Source: Streptomyces caniscabiei
GTDB lineage: Bacteria; Actinomycetota; Actinomycetes; Streptomycetales; Streptomycetaceae
NCBI RefSeq assembly: GCF_014930365.1
Contig: NZ_JABXWI010000010.1
Coordinates: forward strand, 186,001-250,000
Length of the DNA: 64,000 bases
Direction: 5' to 3'
The translations under genes were made by a program, and so were the position numbers. The notes below the pieces were generated by a model. It made no database searches, had not been told where the DNA came from, and saw only the letters and a list, made by a program, of their open reading frames with translations. Below are positions 34,803 to 42,011 of this stretch, one piece after another (the first letter of the stretch is position 1; the number at the start of each line of letters is the position of its first letter).

Positions 34803-35345
34803 GTGCAGCTCGTAGTCGCACGGATCGGCCGCGCCCATGGCATCAAGGGCGAGGTCACCGTCGAGGTCCGCACCGACGAACCGGAACTCCGGCTCGGCCC
34901 CGGCGCCGTCCTGCTCACGGACCCCGCCTCGACGGGCCCCCTCACCATCGAGTCCGGCCGGGTCCACAGCGGCCGGCTGCTCCTGCGCTTCGAGGGCGTC
35001 CGGGACCGCAACGCCGCCGAGGCCCTCCGCAACACCCTGCTGATCGCCGAGGTGGACCCGGAGGAGTTGCCGGAGGAAGAGGACGAGTACTACGACCACC
35101 AGCTGATGGACCTGGACGTGGTCACCAAGGACGGCGTCGAGGTCGGCCGGATCACCGAGATCTCGCACCTGCCCTCCCAGGACCTGTTCATCGTCGAACG
35201 GCCCGACGGGAGCGAGGTGATGATCCCGTTCGTCGGCGAGATCGTCACCGAGATCGACCTGGAGGAGCAGAAGGCGGTCATCGACCCCCCGCCCGGTCTC
35301 ATCGACGACCAGGCGGAGATCGCGTCCTCCCGGGACGAGGTCTGA
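34803..35345 (+). CDS. rimM: Ribosome maturation factor RimM
   Basis: 180 residues from GTG 34803 (VQLVVARIGRAHGIKGEVTV). N-terminal RimM domain with GRAHGIKGEV, C-terminal PRC-barrel with YYDHQLMDLDVVTKDG and PFVGEIVTEIDLE. It assists 16S 3'-domain maturation. Its TGA overlaps the trmD ATG by one base. A longer frame to 34758 runs through the repeats and is rejected. Confidence 0.94.
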   Translation: MQLVVARIGRAHGIKGEVTVEVRTDEPELRLGPGAVLLTDPASTGPLTIESGRVHSGRLLLRFEGVRDRNAAEALRNTLLIAEVDPEELPEEEDEYYDHQLMDLDVVTKDGVEVGRITEISHLPSQDLFIVERPDGSEVMIPFVGEIVTEIDLEEQKAVIDPPPGLIDDQAEIASSRDEV

Positions 35346-36178
35346 TGCGGCTCGACGTCGTCACGATCTTCCCCGAGTACCTCGAACCCCTGAACGTCTC
35401 GCTCGTCGGCAAGGCCCGTGCGCGCGGACAGCTGAACGTGCACGTCCACGACCTGCGGGAATGGACGTACGACCGGCACAACACCGTCGACGACACCCCG
35501 TACGGCGGCGGCCCCGGCATGGTCATGAAGACCGCCCCCTGGGGCGACGCCCTCGACGATGTGCTGGCCCAGGGCTACGAGACGGGATCCGCCGGCCCCG
35601 CCCTCGTCGTCCCCACCCCCAGCGGCCGCCCCTTCACCCAGGCGCTCGCCGTCGAACTCTCCGAGCGCCCCTGGCTGGTCTTCACGCCGGCGCGCTACGA
35701 GGGCATCGACCGGCGCGTGATCGACGAGTACGCCACCCGCATGCCGGTGTACGAGGTCTCCATCGGCGACTACGTCCTCGCCGGCGGCGAGGCGGCCGTC
35801 CTCGTCGTCACCGAGGCCGTGGCCCGGCTGCTGCCCGGCGTCCTCGGCAACGCCGAGTCCCACCGCGACGACTCCTTCGCGCCCGGGGCCATGGCCAACC
35901 TCCTGGAGGGGCCGGTCTACACCAAGCCCCCCGAGTGGCGTGGCCGGGACATCCCCGAGGTGCTGCTCAGCGGCCACCACGGCAGGATCGCGCGCTGGCG
36001 GCGGGACGAGGCGCTGAGGCGTACCGCCGCCAACCGGCCCGACCTCATCGAGCGCTGCGACCCGAAGGCCTTCGACAAGAAGGACCGCGAGATGCTCTCC
36101 ATCCTGGGCTGGGCCCCGGATCCGGAGGGTGCGCCGTTCGGCCGATTTTGGCGGCGGCCCGAGGGCGTGGAACAATAG
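35345..36178 (+). CDS. trmD: tRNA (guanine(37)-N1)-methyltransferase TrmD
   Basis: 277 residues. A SPOUT-class enzyme forming m1G37. Motifs: MRLDVVTIFPEYLEPLNVSL, the DDTPYGGGPGMVMK loop, RYEGIDRRV and the knot region EVSIGDYVLAGGEAA. It is coupled to rimM (TGATG). The C-terminal domain ends in REMLSILGWAPDPEGAPF. Confidence 0.96.
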   Translation: MRLDVVTIFPEYLEPLNVSLVGKARARGQLNVHVHDLREWTYDRHNTVDDTPYGGGPGMVMKTAPWGDALDDVLAQGYETGSAGPALVVPTPSGRPFTQALAVELSERPWLVFTPARYEGIDRRVIDEYATRMPVYEVSIGDYVLAGGEAAVLVVTEAVARLLPGVLGNAESHRDDSFAPGAMANLLEGPVYTKPPEWRGRDIPEVLLSGHHGRIARWRRDEALRRTAANRPDLIERCDPKAFDKKDREMLSILGWAPDPEGAPFGRFWRRPEGVEQ

Positions 36179-36312
36179 GCCGCTGTTGTGCGTCGTCCGG
36201 CGCGCGCCCCTGCCACAGGGGGACACGACGCCCGCCCCGACCCGGACAGCATCCTCTCGTAACACCTAGCTCCCGCCTATGACCTGTGGCATGGGCGAAG
36301 AAAGCAGACGAA

Positions 36313-36663
36313 ATGTCTCACCTGCTCGACTCCCTCGACTCCGCGTCGCTGCGGAGCGACATCCCGGCGTTCCGCCCGGGTGACACCGTCAACGTCCACG
36401 TGCGCGTCATCGAGGGCAACCGCTCCCGTGTGCAGCAGTTCAAGGGCGTGGTCATCCGTCGCCAGGGCGCCGGTGTCCGCGAGACCTTCACGGTCCGCAA
36501 GGTCTCGTTCTCCGTCGGCGTCGAGCGCACCTTCCCGGTGCACACCCCGATCGTCGAGAAGATCGAGCTCGTCACCCGCGGTGACGTCCGTCGCGCCAAG
36601 CTGTACTACCTGCGCGAGCTGCGCGGCAAGGCGGCGAAGATCAAGGAGAAGCGCGACAACTGA
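36313..36663 (+). CDS. rplS: 50S ribosomal protein L19
   Basis: 116 residues from ATG 36313 (MSHLLDSLDSASLRSDIPAF). Core motifs GDTVNVHVRVIEGNRSRVQQ and ERTFPVHTPIVEKIE are standard. An earlier GTG at 36286 would add nine residues. It closes the ribosomal cluster and precedes the signal peptidase genes. Confidence 0.95.
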   Translation: MSHLLDSLDSASLRSDIPAFRPGDTVNVHVRVIEGNRSRVQQFKGVVIRRQGAGVRETFTVRKVSFSVGVERTFPVHTPIVEKIELVTRGDVRRAKLYYLRELRGKAAKIKEKRDN

Positions 36664-36720
36664 TCGCGCGTTCGAGTCACAAGAGGTCGTCACATCGGGG
36701 CCGGATACCATCTGGCCCCG

Positions 36721-37452
36721 ATGGACACCGAAGCACAGCAGCACATGGAGCGCGACCGCTCCCCCCGCCCTTCCGGCGTCGAGGTCTCCGAGGAGATCTC
36801 CGACACAGGAGGGTCGGAGGAGCGGTCGCGTTTCGCATGGGTGGACCGCGCCGGCGCGTGGGTGCCGGGCGGGAGATACACCCTGACCGTGCTGATCTGC
36901 CTGCTTTTTCTGGCGCTCTTCAGCAACTTCGTGATGCAGCCGTTCCAGATTCCCAGCAGCTCCATGGCCGACTCATTGAGGATCGGGGACCGCGTTCTCG
37001 TAAATAAGTTGGCGTACCGTTTCGGATCTGAGCCGCGGCGCGGTGACGTCGTCGTCTTCGACGGCACCGGCTATTTCGGGAACGCCGACTACGTCAAGCG
37101 CGTTGTCGGCGTGGGGGGAGACCGGGTGGTCTGCTGCGACCAGGAGGGGAGGCTTGAGGTGAACGGCCGGTGGGTCGACGAGTCGTCGTTTCTGCACCCG
37201 GGAGACAGCCCGTCGAACGTACCCTTCGACGTGGTCGTCCCCGAGGGCAGACTGTTCCTCCTCGGCGACCACCGCAGTGACTCCAGTGACTCCCGTGACC
37301 ACCTCGGGTCCCCCGGTGGCGGCATGGTCCCTCTCGACGCCGTGATCGGCCGGGCCGAATGGATCGCCTGGCCCGCCGACCACTGGACGCGGCTGGACCG
37401 TCCGGACGCCTACGCGCGCGTGCCCGCCGCCGTCGGCGGTGCGCATGGGTAA
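36721..37452 (+). CDS. lepB: Type I signal peptidase 1 (SipW-like)
   Basis: 243 residues. One N-terminal membrane helix (LTVLICLLFLALFSNFVM, about 58-75). Catalytic Ser in QIPSSSMADSL (box B) and catalytic Lys in DYVKRVVGVGGD (box D); box E LLGDHRSDSSDSRDH. It cleaves signal peptides at the outer membrane face. First of four tandem paralogues, matching the sipW-sipX-sipY-sipZ cluster known in S. lividans. Its last nucleotides overlap the next start. Confidence 0.9.
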   Translation: MDTEAQQHMERDRSPRPSGVEVSEEISDTGGSEERSRFAWVDRAGAWVPGGRYTLTVLICLLFLALFSNFVMQPFQIPSSSMADSLRIGDRVLVNKLAYRFGSEPRRGDVVVFDGTGYFGNADYVKRVVGVGGDRVVCCDQEGRLEVNGRWVDESSFLHPGDSPSNVPFDVVVPEGRLFLLGDHRSDSSDSRDHLGSPGGGMVPLDAVIGRAEWIAWPADHWTRLDRPDAYARVPAAVGGAHG

Positions 37453-38584
37453 CCGTGGCAAACCCCGCGGTGCGCCCCCCGCCACCGCGGCCGCCAACCT
37501 GCTGCCCACCGGCTCCCGGCGGTCCGGCGGGGCCGCCCGGCCGAGCCGGGTCGAGCGGCGCAAGCTGGCCCGCAAGATCAAGCGGCGCAGACGTCGTTCC
37601 GCGGTCAAGGAGATCCCGCTCCTCGTCGGTGTCGCCGTCCTCATAGCCCTCGTCCTGAAGACCTTCCTCGTCCAGGCGTTCGTGATCCCGTCGGGCTCCA
37701 TGGAGCAGACGATCCAGATCGGCGACCGGGTCCTCGTCGACAAGCTCACGCCCTGGTTCGGCTCCAAGCCCACCCGGGGGGACGTCGTCGTCTTCAAGGA
37801 CCCGGGCGGCTGGCTGGAGGACGAGCAGACGACGACCACCACCGAGGACCCGATCGTCATCAAGCAGATAAAGGAAGGCCTGCAGTTCATCGGTCTGCTG
37901 CCGTCCGACGACGAGAAGGACCTCATCAAGCGCGTCGTCGCGGTCGGCGGGGACACCGTCAAGTGCTGTGACACCCAGGGCCGCGTCACCGTCAACGGCA
38001 TGCCCCTGGACGAGGCGGCGTACATCCACCCCGGCAACCAGCCCTCGACCCAGCGGTTCGAGGTCACCGTGCCGCAGGGCCGTCTGTGGGTGATGGGCGA
38101 CCACCGGGAGAACTCCGCCGACTCGCGCGCCCATCAGACCGACGATTCGAAGACGGCTCAGTTCGCCGGTACGGTGCCGGAGGCATCCGTGGTGGGCCGG
38201 GCCGTCGTCATCGCCTGGCCGGTGGGCCACTGGGGGCAGTTGGAGGAGCCTGACACGTTCTCCGCCGTGCCGAGCGGGTCGACCATCGCCCTCGGCGCTT
38301 CGCATAGGGTGGCCCCCGCGGATCGAAATGGATTGATCCCCCTCCCGACCCCTGCGGAACTCCCGCTCGTTATGGGAGTGGTGGGCCTGCACCGGCTGTG
38401 GCGCGGGCGGCGGTACGGAGTGAGGAGTGGATGTGGGGGATTTGGCGGTCGGCGCACGGTCCGGACACGGTGGTTCCGAAGAACGGCCGGAGCGATCCGA
38501 CGAGGCGGCTTCCCCGGCCGCGGAGAACATGGAGGACGTGGAGAACGCCGTGCGTTCCGAGGGTCCCGTCGGCTCCGGGAGTGA
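37445..38584 (+). CDS. lepB: Type I signal peptidase 2 (SipX-like), with long 3' overlap
   Basis: 379 residues from ATG 37445 (GTG 37439 is possible). A basic N-terminus (RKLARKIKRRRRR), membrane helix EIPLLVGVAVLIALVLKTFL, Ser in VIPSGSMEQTI, Lys in LIKRVVAVGGD, box E MGDHRENSADSR, and a weak second helix near 335. The frame continues through the start of the next gene by 158 nt, adding an Arg/Gly-rich tail of about 50 residues (RTVRTRWFRRTAGAIRRGG) with no family counterpart. Either the stop was lost or the long overlap is tolerated. Confidence 0.88.
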   Translation: MGNRGKPRGAPPATAAANLLPTGSRRSGGAARPSRVERRKLARKIKRRRRRSAVKEIPLLVGVAVLIALVLKTFLVQAFVIPSGSMEQTIQIGDRVLVDKLTPWFGSKPTRGDVVVFKDPGGWLEDEQTTTTTEDPIVIKQIKEGLQFIGLLPSDDEKDLIKRVVAVGGDTVKCCDTQGRVTVNGMPLDEAAYIHPGNQPSTQRFEVTVPQGRLWVMGDHRENSADSRAHQTDDSKTAQFAGTVPEASVVGRAVVIAWPVGHWGQLEEPDTFSAVPSGSTIALGASHRVAPADRNGLIPLPTPAELPLVMGVVGLHRLWRGRRYGVRSGCGGFGGRRTVRTRWFRRTAGAIRRGGFPGRGEHGGRGERRAFRGSRRLRE

Positions 38585-39458
38585 CTCCCCGGACGGCGAC
38601 ACGACGGACGGCGAGAACGGCGCCCAGACCTCGGCCGACGAAGGCGACGGTGACGGCGACCAGAACGAGCGGCCCGGGAAGAAGCAGCGCTCCTTCTGGA
38701 AGGAACTGCCGATCCTGATCGGTATCGCGCTGGTGCTCGCGCTGCTGATCAAGACGTTCCTGGTGCAGGCGTTCTCCATCCCCTCCGACTCGATGCAGAA
38801 CACGCTGCAGGAGGGCGACCGGGTCCTGGTCGACAAGCTCACCCCGTGGTTCGGCTCGGAGCCCGAGCGCGGCGAGGTCGTCGTCTTCCACGACCCGGAC
38901 GGCTGGCTGGACGGCGAGCCCACCCTGGAACCCAACGCCGTGCAGCGCGTCCTCGGCTGGATCGGCCTGATGCCGTCCGCCGAGGAGAAGGACCTCATCA
39001 AGCGGGTCGTCGGCGTGGCCGGCGACACCGTGGAGTGCAAGGGCACGGGCCCGCTCAAGGTCAACGGCAAGGCACTGAACGAGCCGTACGTGTACCCGGG
39101 CAACACCCCCTGCACCGTCGACGACACCGGCGGTCAGTTCAAGGTGAAGGTGCCCGAGGGCAAAATCTGGGTCATGGGTGACCACCGGCAGAACTCGCTG
39201 GACTCCCGCTACCACCAGAACGACAGCAACAAGGGCATGGTCCCGGTGAGCCAGGTCGTGGGCCGCGCCATCGTGGTCGCCTGGCCTCCCACCCGCTGGT
39301 CCACGCTGCCGATTCCGGACACCTTCGACCAGAACCTGAGCGCCGCCGCCCCCGGCGCGCTCGGCCTCGCGGGCGCGGTGCCGTTGGTGCTGTGGCGCAG
39401 GCGCCGCCTTCTGGCCACCGAAAGCCCGAGGGTTTCTGGCACGGGTACCGCCGGGTAG
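38427..39458 (+). CDS. lepB: Type I signal peptidase 3 (SipY-like)
   Basis: 343 residues from GTG 38427, GGAG at 38417-38420. A long acidic cytoplasmic head (about 1-85) precedes the helix ELPILIGIALVLALLIKTFL; Ser in SIPSDSMQNTL, Lys in LIKRVVGVAGD, box E MGDHRQNSLDSRYH, and a C-terminal helix PGALGLAGAVPLVLW before a basic end. Its first 158 nt are shared with the preceding gene in another frame. Confidence 0.88.
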   Translation: MDVGDLAVGARSGHGGSEERPERSDEAASPAAENMEDVENAVRSEGPVGSGSDSPDGDTTDGENGAQTSADEGDGDGDQNERPGKKQRSFWKELPILIGIALVLALLIKTFLVQAFSIPSDSMQNTLQEGDRVLVDKLTPWFGSEPERGEVVVFHDPDGWLDGEPTLEPNAVQRVLGWIGLMPSAEEKDLIKRVVGVAGDTVECKGTGPLKVNGKALNEPYVYPGNTPCTVDDTGGQFKVKVPEGKIWVMGDHRQNSLDSRYHQNDSNKGMVPVSQVVGRAIVVAWPPTRWSTLPIPDTFDQNLSAAAPGALGLAGAVPLVLWRRRRLLATESPRVSGTGTAG

Positions 39459-39538
39459 GGTGCCGTCCCAGATCGCCGATCTTCCGCGGCCCGCTCGGGG
39501 CCCGGACGGTCGATTCTCCGACCTGGGGGAGCACTGGG

Positions 39539-40288
39539 ATGAGCGGGACCACGCGTAGTACGGACGAGGGCCACGGACGGCTCGGCAGCAAGCTGTCGGG
39601 ACTGGCCGTGGCCCTCGGCTGTGTGCTCTTCCTGGGCGGTTTCCTCTGGGGCGCCGTCGCCTACGCGCCCTACACCGTGCCGACCGACTCGATGTCCCCC
39701 ACCATCACCTCCGGCGACCGCATACTCGCCGAGCGTGTGGACGGCTCCGAGATCAAGCGCGGTGACGTCGTGGTCTTCCGGCAGGAGACCTGGGGCAACG
39801 CCCCCATGGTCAAGCGGGTCGTCGCGGTCGGCGGGGACACGGTCGCCTGCTGCACCGACGGCAAGCTGACCGTCAACGGCAAGCAGATCGACGAGGGGTA
39901 CCTCCCCGCGGGCCAGCAGGCCGAGCTGACCGGCATCCCGGAGATCACCGTCCCCAAGGGCCGCCTGTTCCTCCTCGGTGACGAGCGCAGCGGCTCCCTG
40001 GACTCCACCGCCCACCTCACGGAGGCCGGCAACGGCACGGTGCCGCGCGGCCACGTGGACGCGCGCGTGGACGCCGTCGTCTGGCCCATGGACGGCATGC
40101 TGGCCCGCCCCACGGGCTTCGAGAAGCTGGGCGCGCTCTCCTCTCCCGGCCCGCTGCGACTGATCACCGCCGCGCTCGTCGTGGGCATGGTGCTCGTGCT
40201 GGGCGGCGCGGCCTACGGGCCCGTCGCCAAGCGGCTCGGCGGACGCGGCGGCCGTACGACGCGGTCGGAGCCGGCCGGTGTCGCCTGA
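39539..40288 (+). CDS. lepB: Type I signal peptidase 4 (SipZ-like)
   Basis: 249 residues from ATG 39539. Helix LAVALGCVLFLGGFLWGAVA, Ser in TVPTDSMSPTI, Lys in MVKRVVAVGGD, box E LGDERSGSLDS (Glu replaces the usual His), and a C-terminal helix LITAALVVGMVLVLGGAAYG. The frame extends upstream to 39392 but ATG 39539 has a GGGGAG ribosome site. Overlaps the Nudix gene by 11 nt. Confidence 0.88.
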   Translation: MSGTTRSTDEGHGRLGSKLSGLAVALGCVLFLGGFLWGAVAYAPYTVPTDSMSPTITSGDRILAERVDGSEIKRGDVVVFRQETWGNAPMVKRVVAVGGDTVACCTDGKLTVNGKQIDEGYLPAGQQAELTGIPEITVPKGRLFLLGDERSGSLDSTAHLTEAGNGTVPRGHVDARVDAVVWPMDGMLARPTGFEKLGALSSPGPLRLITAALVVGMVLVLGGAAYGPVAKRLGGRGGRTTRSEPAGVA

Positions 40289-40829
40289 GGACGCGGACGG
40301 GGGCACGTCCGGGGGCTCGTACGCGGACACCTACGAGGGTGGGCTGCGCAGGGTGGCCCGGGTGATCCTGCTGGATCCGCGGGACCGCATCCTGCTGCTG
40401 CACGGGCACGAGCCGGACGATCCGACCGACGACTGGTGGTTCACGCCCGGCGGCGGTGTGGAGGGCACGGAGACCCGCGAGGAGGCCGCCCTGCGGGAGC
40501 TGGAGGAGGAGACCGGGATCACGCACGTGGAACTCGGCCCCGTGCTCTGGCGGCGGAGGTGTTCCTTCCCCTTCGCCGGACGCCGCTGGGACCAGGACGA
40601 GTGGTACTACCTGGCCCGGACCCCCGATACGCACCGGGCGGCGCCCGTCGCGGCGGGTCTCACGGAGCTGGAACGGCGCAGTGTGGCCGGAGCACGCTGG
40701 TGGACGTGCGGGGAACTGGCCCGGACGCATGAGACGGTGTATCCGACCAGACTCGCCGAACTGCTTCGCACACTGCTCGACGAGGGTCCCCCCGCCAGAC
40801 CCGTGGTCCTCGACACCGAAATTGTCTAG
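40278..40829 (+). CDS. Nudix hydrolase
   Basis: 183 residues from GTG 40278, overlapping sipZ. The Nudix box is complete: GGVEGTETREEAALRELEEE then TGI (about 57-79). Substrate unknown; MutT-like housecleaning is plausible. Its end region may contain the promoter of the next gene. Confidence 0.9.
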   Translation: MSPEDADGGTSGGSYADTYEGGLRRVARVILLDPRDRILLLHGHEPDDPTDDWWFTPGGGVEGTETREEAALRELEEETGITHVELGPVLWRRRCSFPFAGRRWDQDEWYYLARTPDTHRAAPVAAGLTELERRSVAGARWWTCGELARTHETVYPTRLAELLRTLLDEGPPARPVVLDTEIV

Positions 40830-40885
40830 GGGCTCGCGGGACTGGCGCACAATGGTGGGATCGCACGGCTGAAGGGGAACATGCC

Positions 40886-41194
40886 ATGAGCGCCGAGGAC
40901 CTCGAGAAGTACGAGACCGAGATGGAGCTGAAGCTCTACCGGGAGTACCGCGATGTCGTCGGTCTGTTCAAATACGTGATCGAGACCGAGCGGCGTTTTT
41001 ATCTCACCAACGACTACGAGATGCAGGTGCACTCGGTCCAGGGTGAGGTGTTCTTCGAGGTGTCGATGGCGGACGCCTGGGTGTGGGACATGTACCGGCC
41101 GGCCCGCTTCGTGAAGCAGGTACGGGTGCTCACGTTCAAGGACGTGAACATCGAGGAGCTGAACAAGAGCGATCTGGAGCTGCCGGGCAGCTGA
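40886..41194 (+). CDS. DUF2469 protein
   Basis: 102 residues, MSAEDLEKYETEMELKLYRE at the start. A strongly conserved actinobacterial protein, always near yraN and the signal peptidase genes, rich in aromatic and acidic residues (YEMQVHSVQGEVFFEVSMAD, AWVWDMYRPARFVK). No function is established. Confidence 0.9.
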   Translation: MSAEDLEKYETEMELKLYREYRDVVGLFKYVIETERRFYLTNDYEMQVHSVQGEVFFEVSMADAWVWDMYRPARFVKQVRVLTFKDVNIEELNKSDLELPGS

Positions 41195-41241
41195 GCCCGA
41201 CGCGCGGGTGGGCCGGGCCGTCCTTCGTGTGGGTGACGAAG

Positions 41242-41268
41242 TTGTCCACAATCGGCTGCTTGTCCACC
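41242..41268 (+). promoter_or_regulatory. Two DnaA-box-like sequences
   Basis: TTGTCCACA (41242-41250) is an exact match to the preferred Streptomyces DnaA box, and TTGTCCACC (41260-41268) follows 18 bp on with one mismatch. Both lie in the gap between DUF2469 and yraN. Confidence 0.5.
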
Positions 41269-41324
41269 AAGATCCACTAGCGGGCTGAGCTGCCCTCAGT
41301 GTTGGCGCCGGAGGTGGTGCCGAC

Positions 41325-41720
41325 ATGAGCGAGGCACGAGACGGCGGCAACCGCGGCAACAACGCCCGGGGCGCGCTCGGCAAATACGGCGAGGAACTGG
41401 CCGCGCGGCGGCTGGTCGCGGCCGGGATGACGGTGCTGGAGCGCAACTGGCGCGGCGGCAGGACCGGTGAGATCGACATCGTGGCCCGGGACGGGGACGC
41501 GCTGGTCGTCTGCGAGGTGAAGACCCGCCGGGCCGGCCCGTTCGAACATCCCATGGCGGCCGTCACGACGACCAAGGCCGAACGACTGCGCGGCCTCGCG
41601 GAACGCTGGCTCCAGGAACACGGGGGCAGCCCGCCGGGCGGCGTCCGCATCGACGTCGTCGGGGTCGTCGTCCCCGACCGCGGCGCCCCCGTCGTGGAGC
41701 ACGTGCGGGGGGTGGCGTGA
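41325..41720 (+). CDS. yraN: UPF0102 endonuclease-like protein YraN
   Basis: 131 residues. Predicted PD-(D/E)xK fold: GKYGEELAARRLVAAGMTVL, RTGEIDIVARDGDALVVCEV and KTRR contain the E...D...ExK catalytic pattern. Linked to recombination/competence by its partnership with comM. It overlaps the comM start by one base. Confidence 0.92.
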   Translation: MSEARDGGNRGNNARGALGKYGEELAARRLVAAGMTVLERNWRGGRTGEIDIVARDGDALVVCEVKTRRAGPFEHPMAAVTTTKAERLRGLAERWLQEHGGSPPGGVRIDVVGVVVPDRGAPVVEHVRGVA

Positions 41721-41995
41721 TGGGATTCGCCCGCACATGCTCCGTGGCCCTCGTCGGAGTCGAGGGAGTCGTCGTCGAGGTCCAGGCCGACCTGGAGCCG
41801 GGCGTGGCGGCGTTCACCCTGGTGGGCCTGCCGGACAAGAGCCTGACGGAGAGCAAGGACCGGGTCAGGGCGGCGGTGGTCAATTCGGGCGCCGAGTGGC
41901 CGCAGAAGAAGTTGACGGTGGGGCTCAGCCCGGCGTCGGTGCCGAAGGCGGGCAGTGGTTTCGACCTAGCGAAACCGAGACAAGAGCCGTTCTAG
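41720..41995 (+). pseudogene. comM: comM (YifB AAA+ protein), 5' fragment cut by prophage
   Basis: Starts MGFARTCSVALVGVEGVVVE and follows the family to KAGSGFDLA; then KPRQEPF and a stop come from inserted DNA. About 82 of some 540 residues remain, all of the Lon-like N-terminal domain and none of the AAA+ ATPase. ComM promotes branch migration in transformation in Gram-negatives; its actinobacterial role is unclear. The remainder should lie beyond the far prophage end. Confidence 0.9.
41957..41976. other. Candidate attL of the prophage
   Basis: GGTTTCG (41957-41963), ACCTAG, CGAAACC (41970-41976): a perfect 7-bp inverted repeat centred between 41966 and 41967, exactly where comM homology stops and 35 bp before the integrase ATG. 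Serine-integrase sites are such quasi-palindromes around a central dinucleotide, here CT. The rare Leu codon CTA also falls here. Confidence 0.6.
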
Positions 41996-42006
41996 CGTGT
42001 CACGCT
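41994..42006. promoter_or_regulatory. Palindrome just before the integrase start
   Basis: AGCGTG T CACGCT is a 13-bp perfect palindrome ending 5 nt before the integrase ATG. It could be an operator or part of the att region. Confidence 0.4.
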
Positions 42007-42011
42007 GAGCC

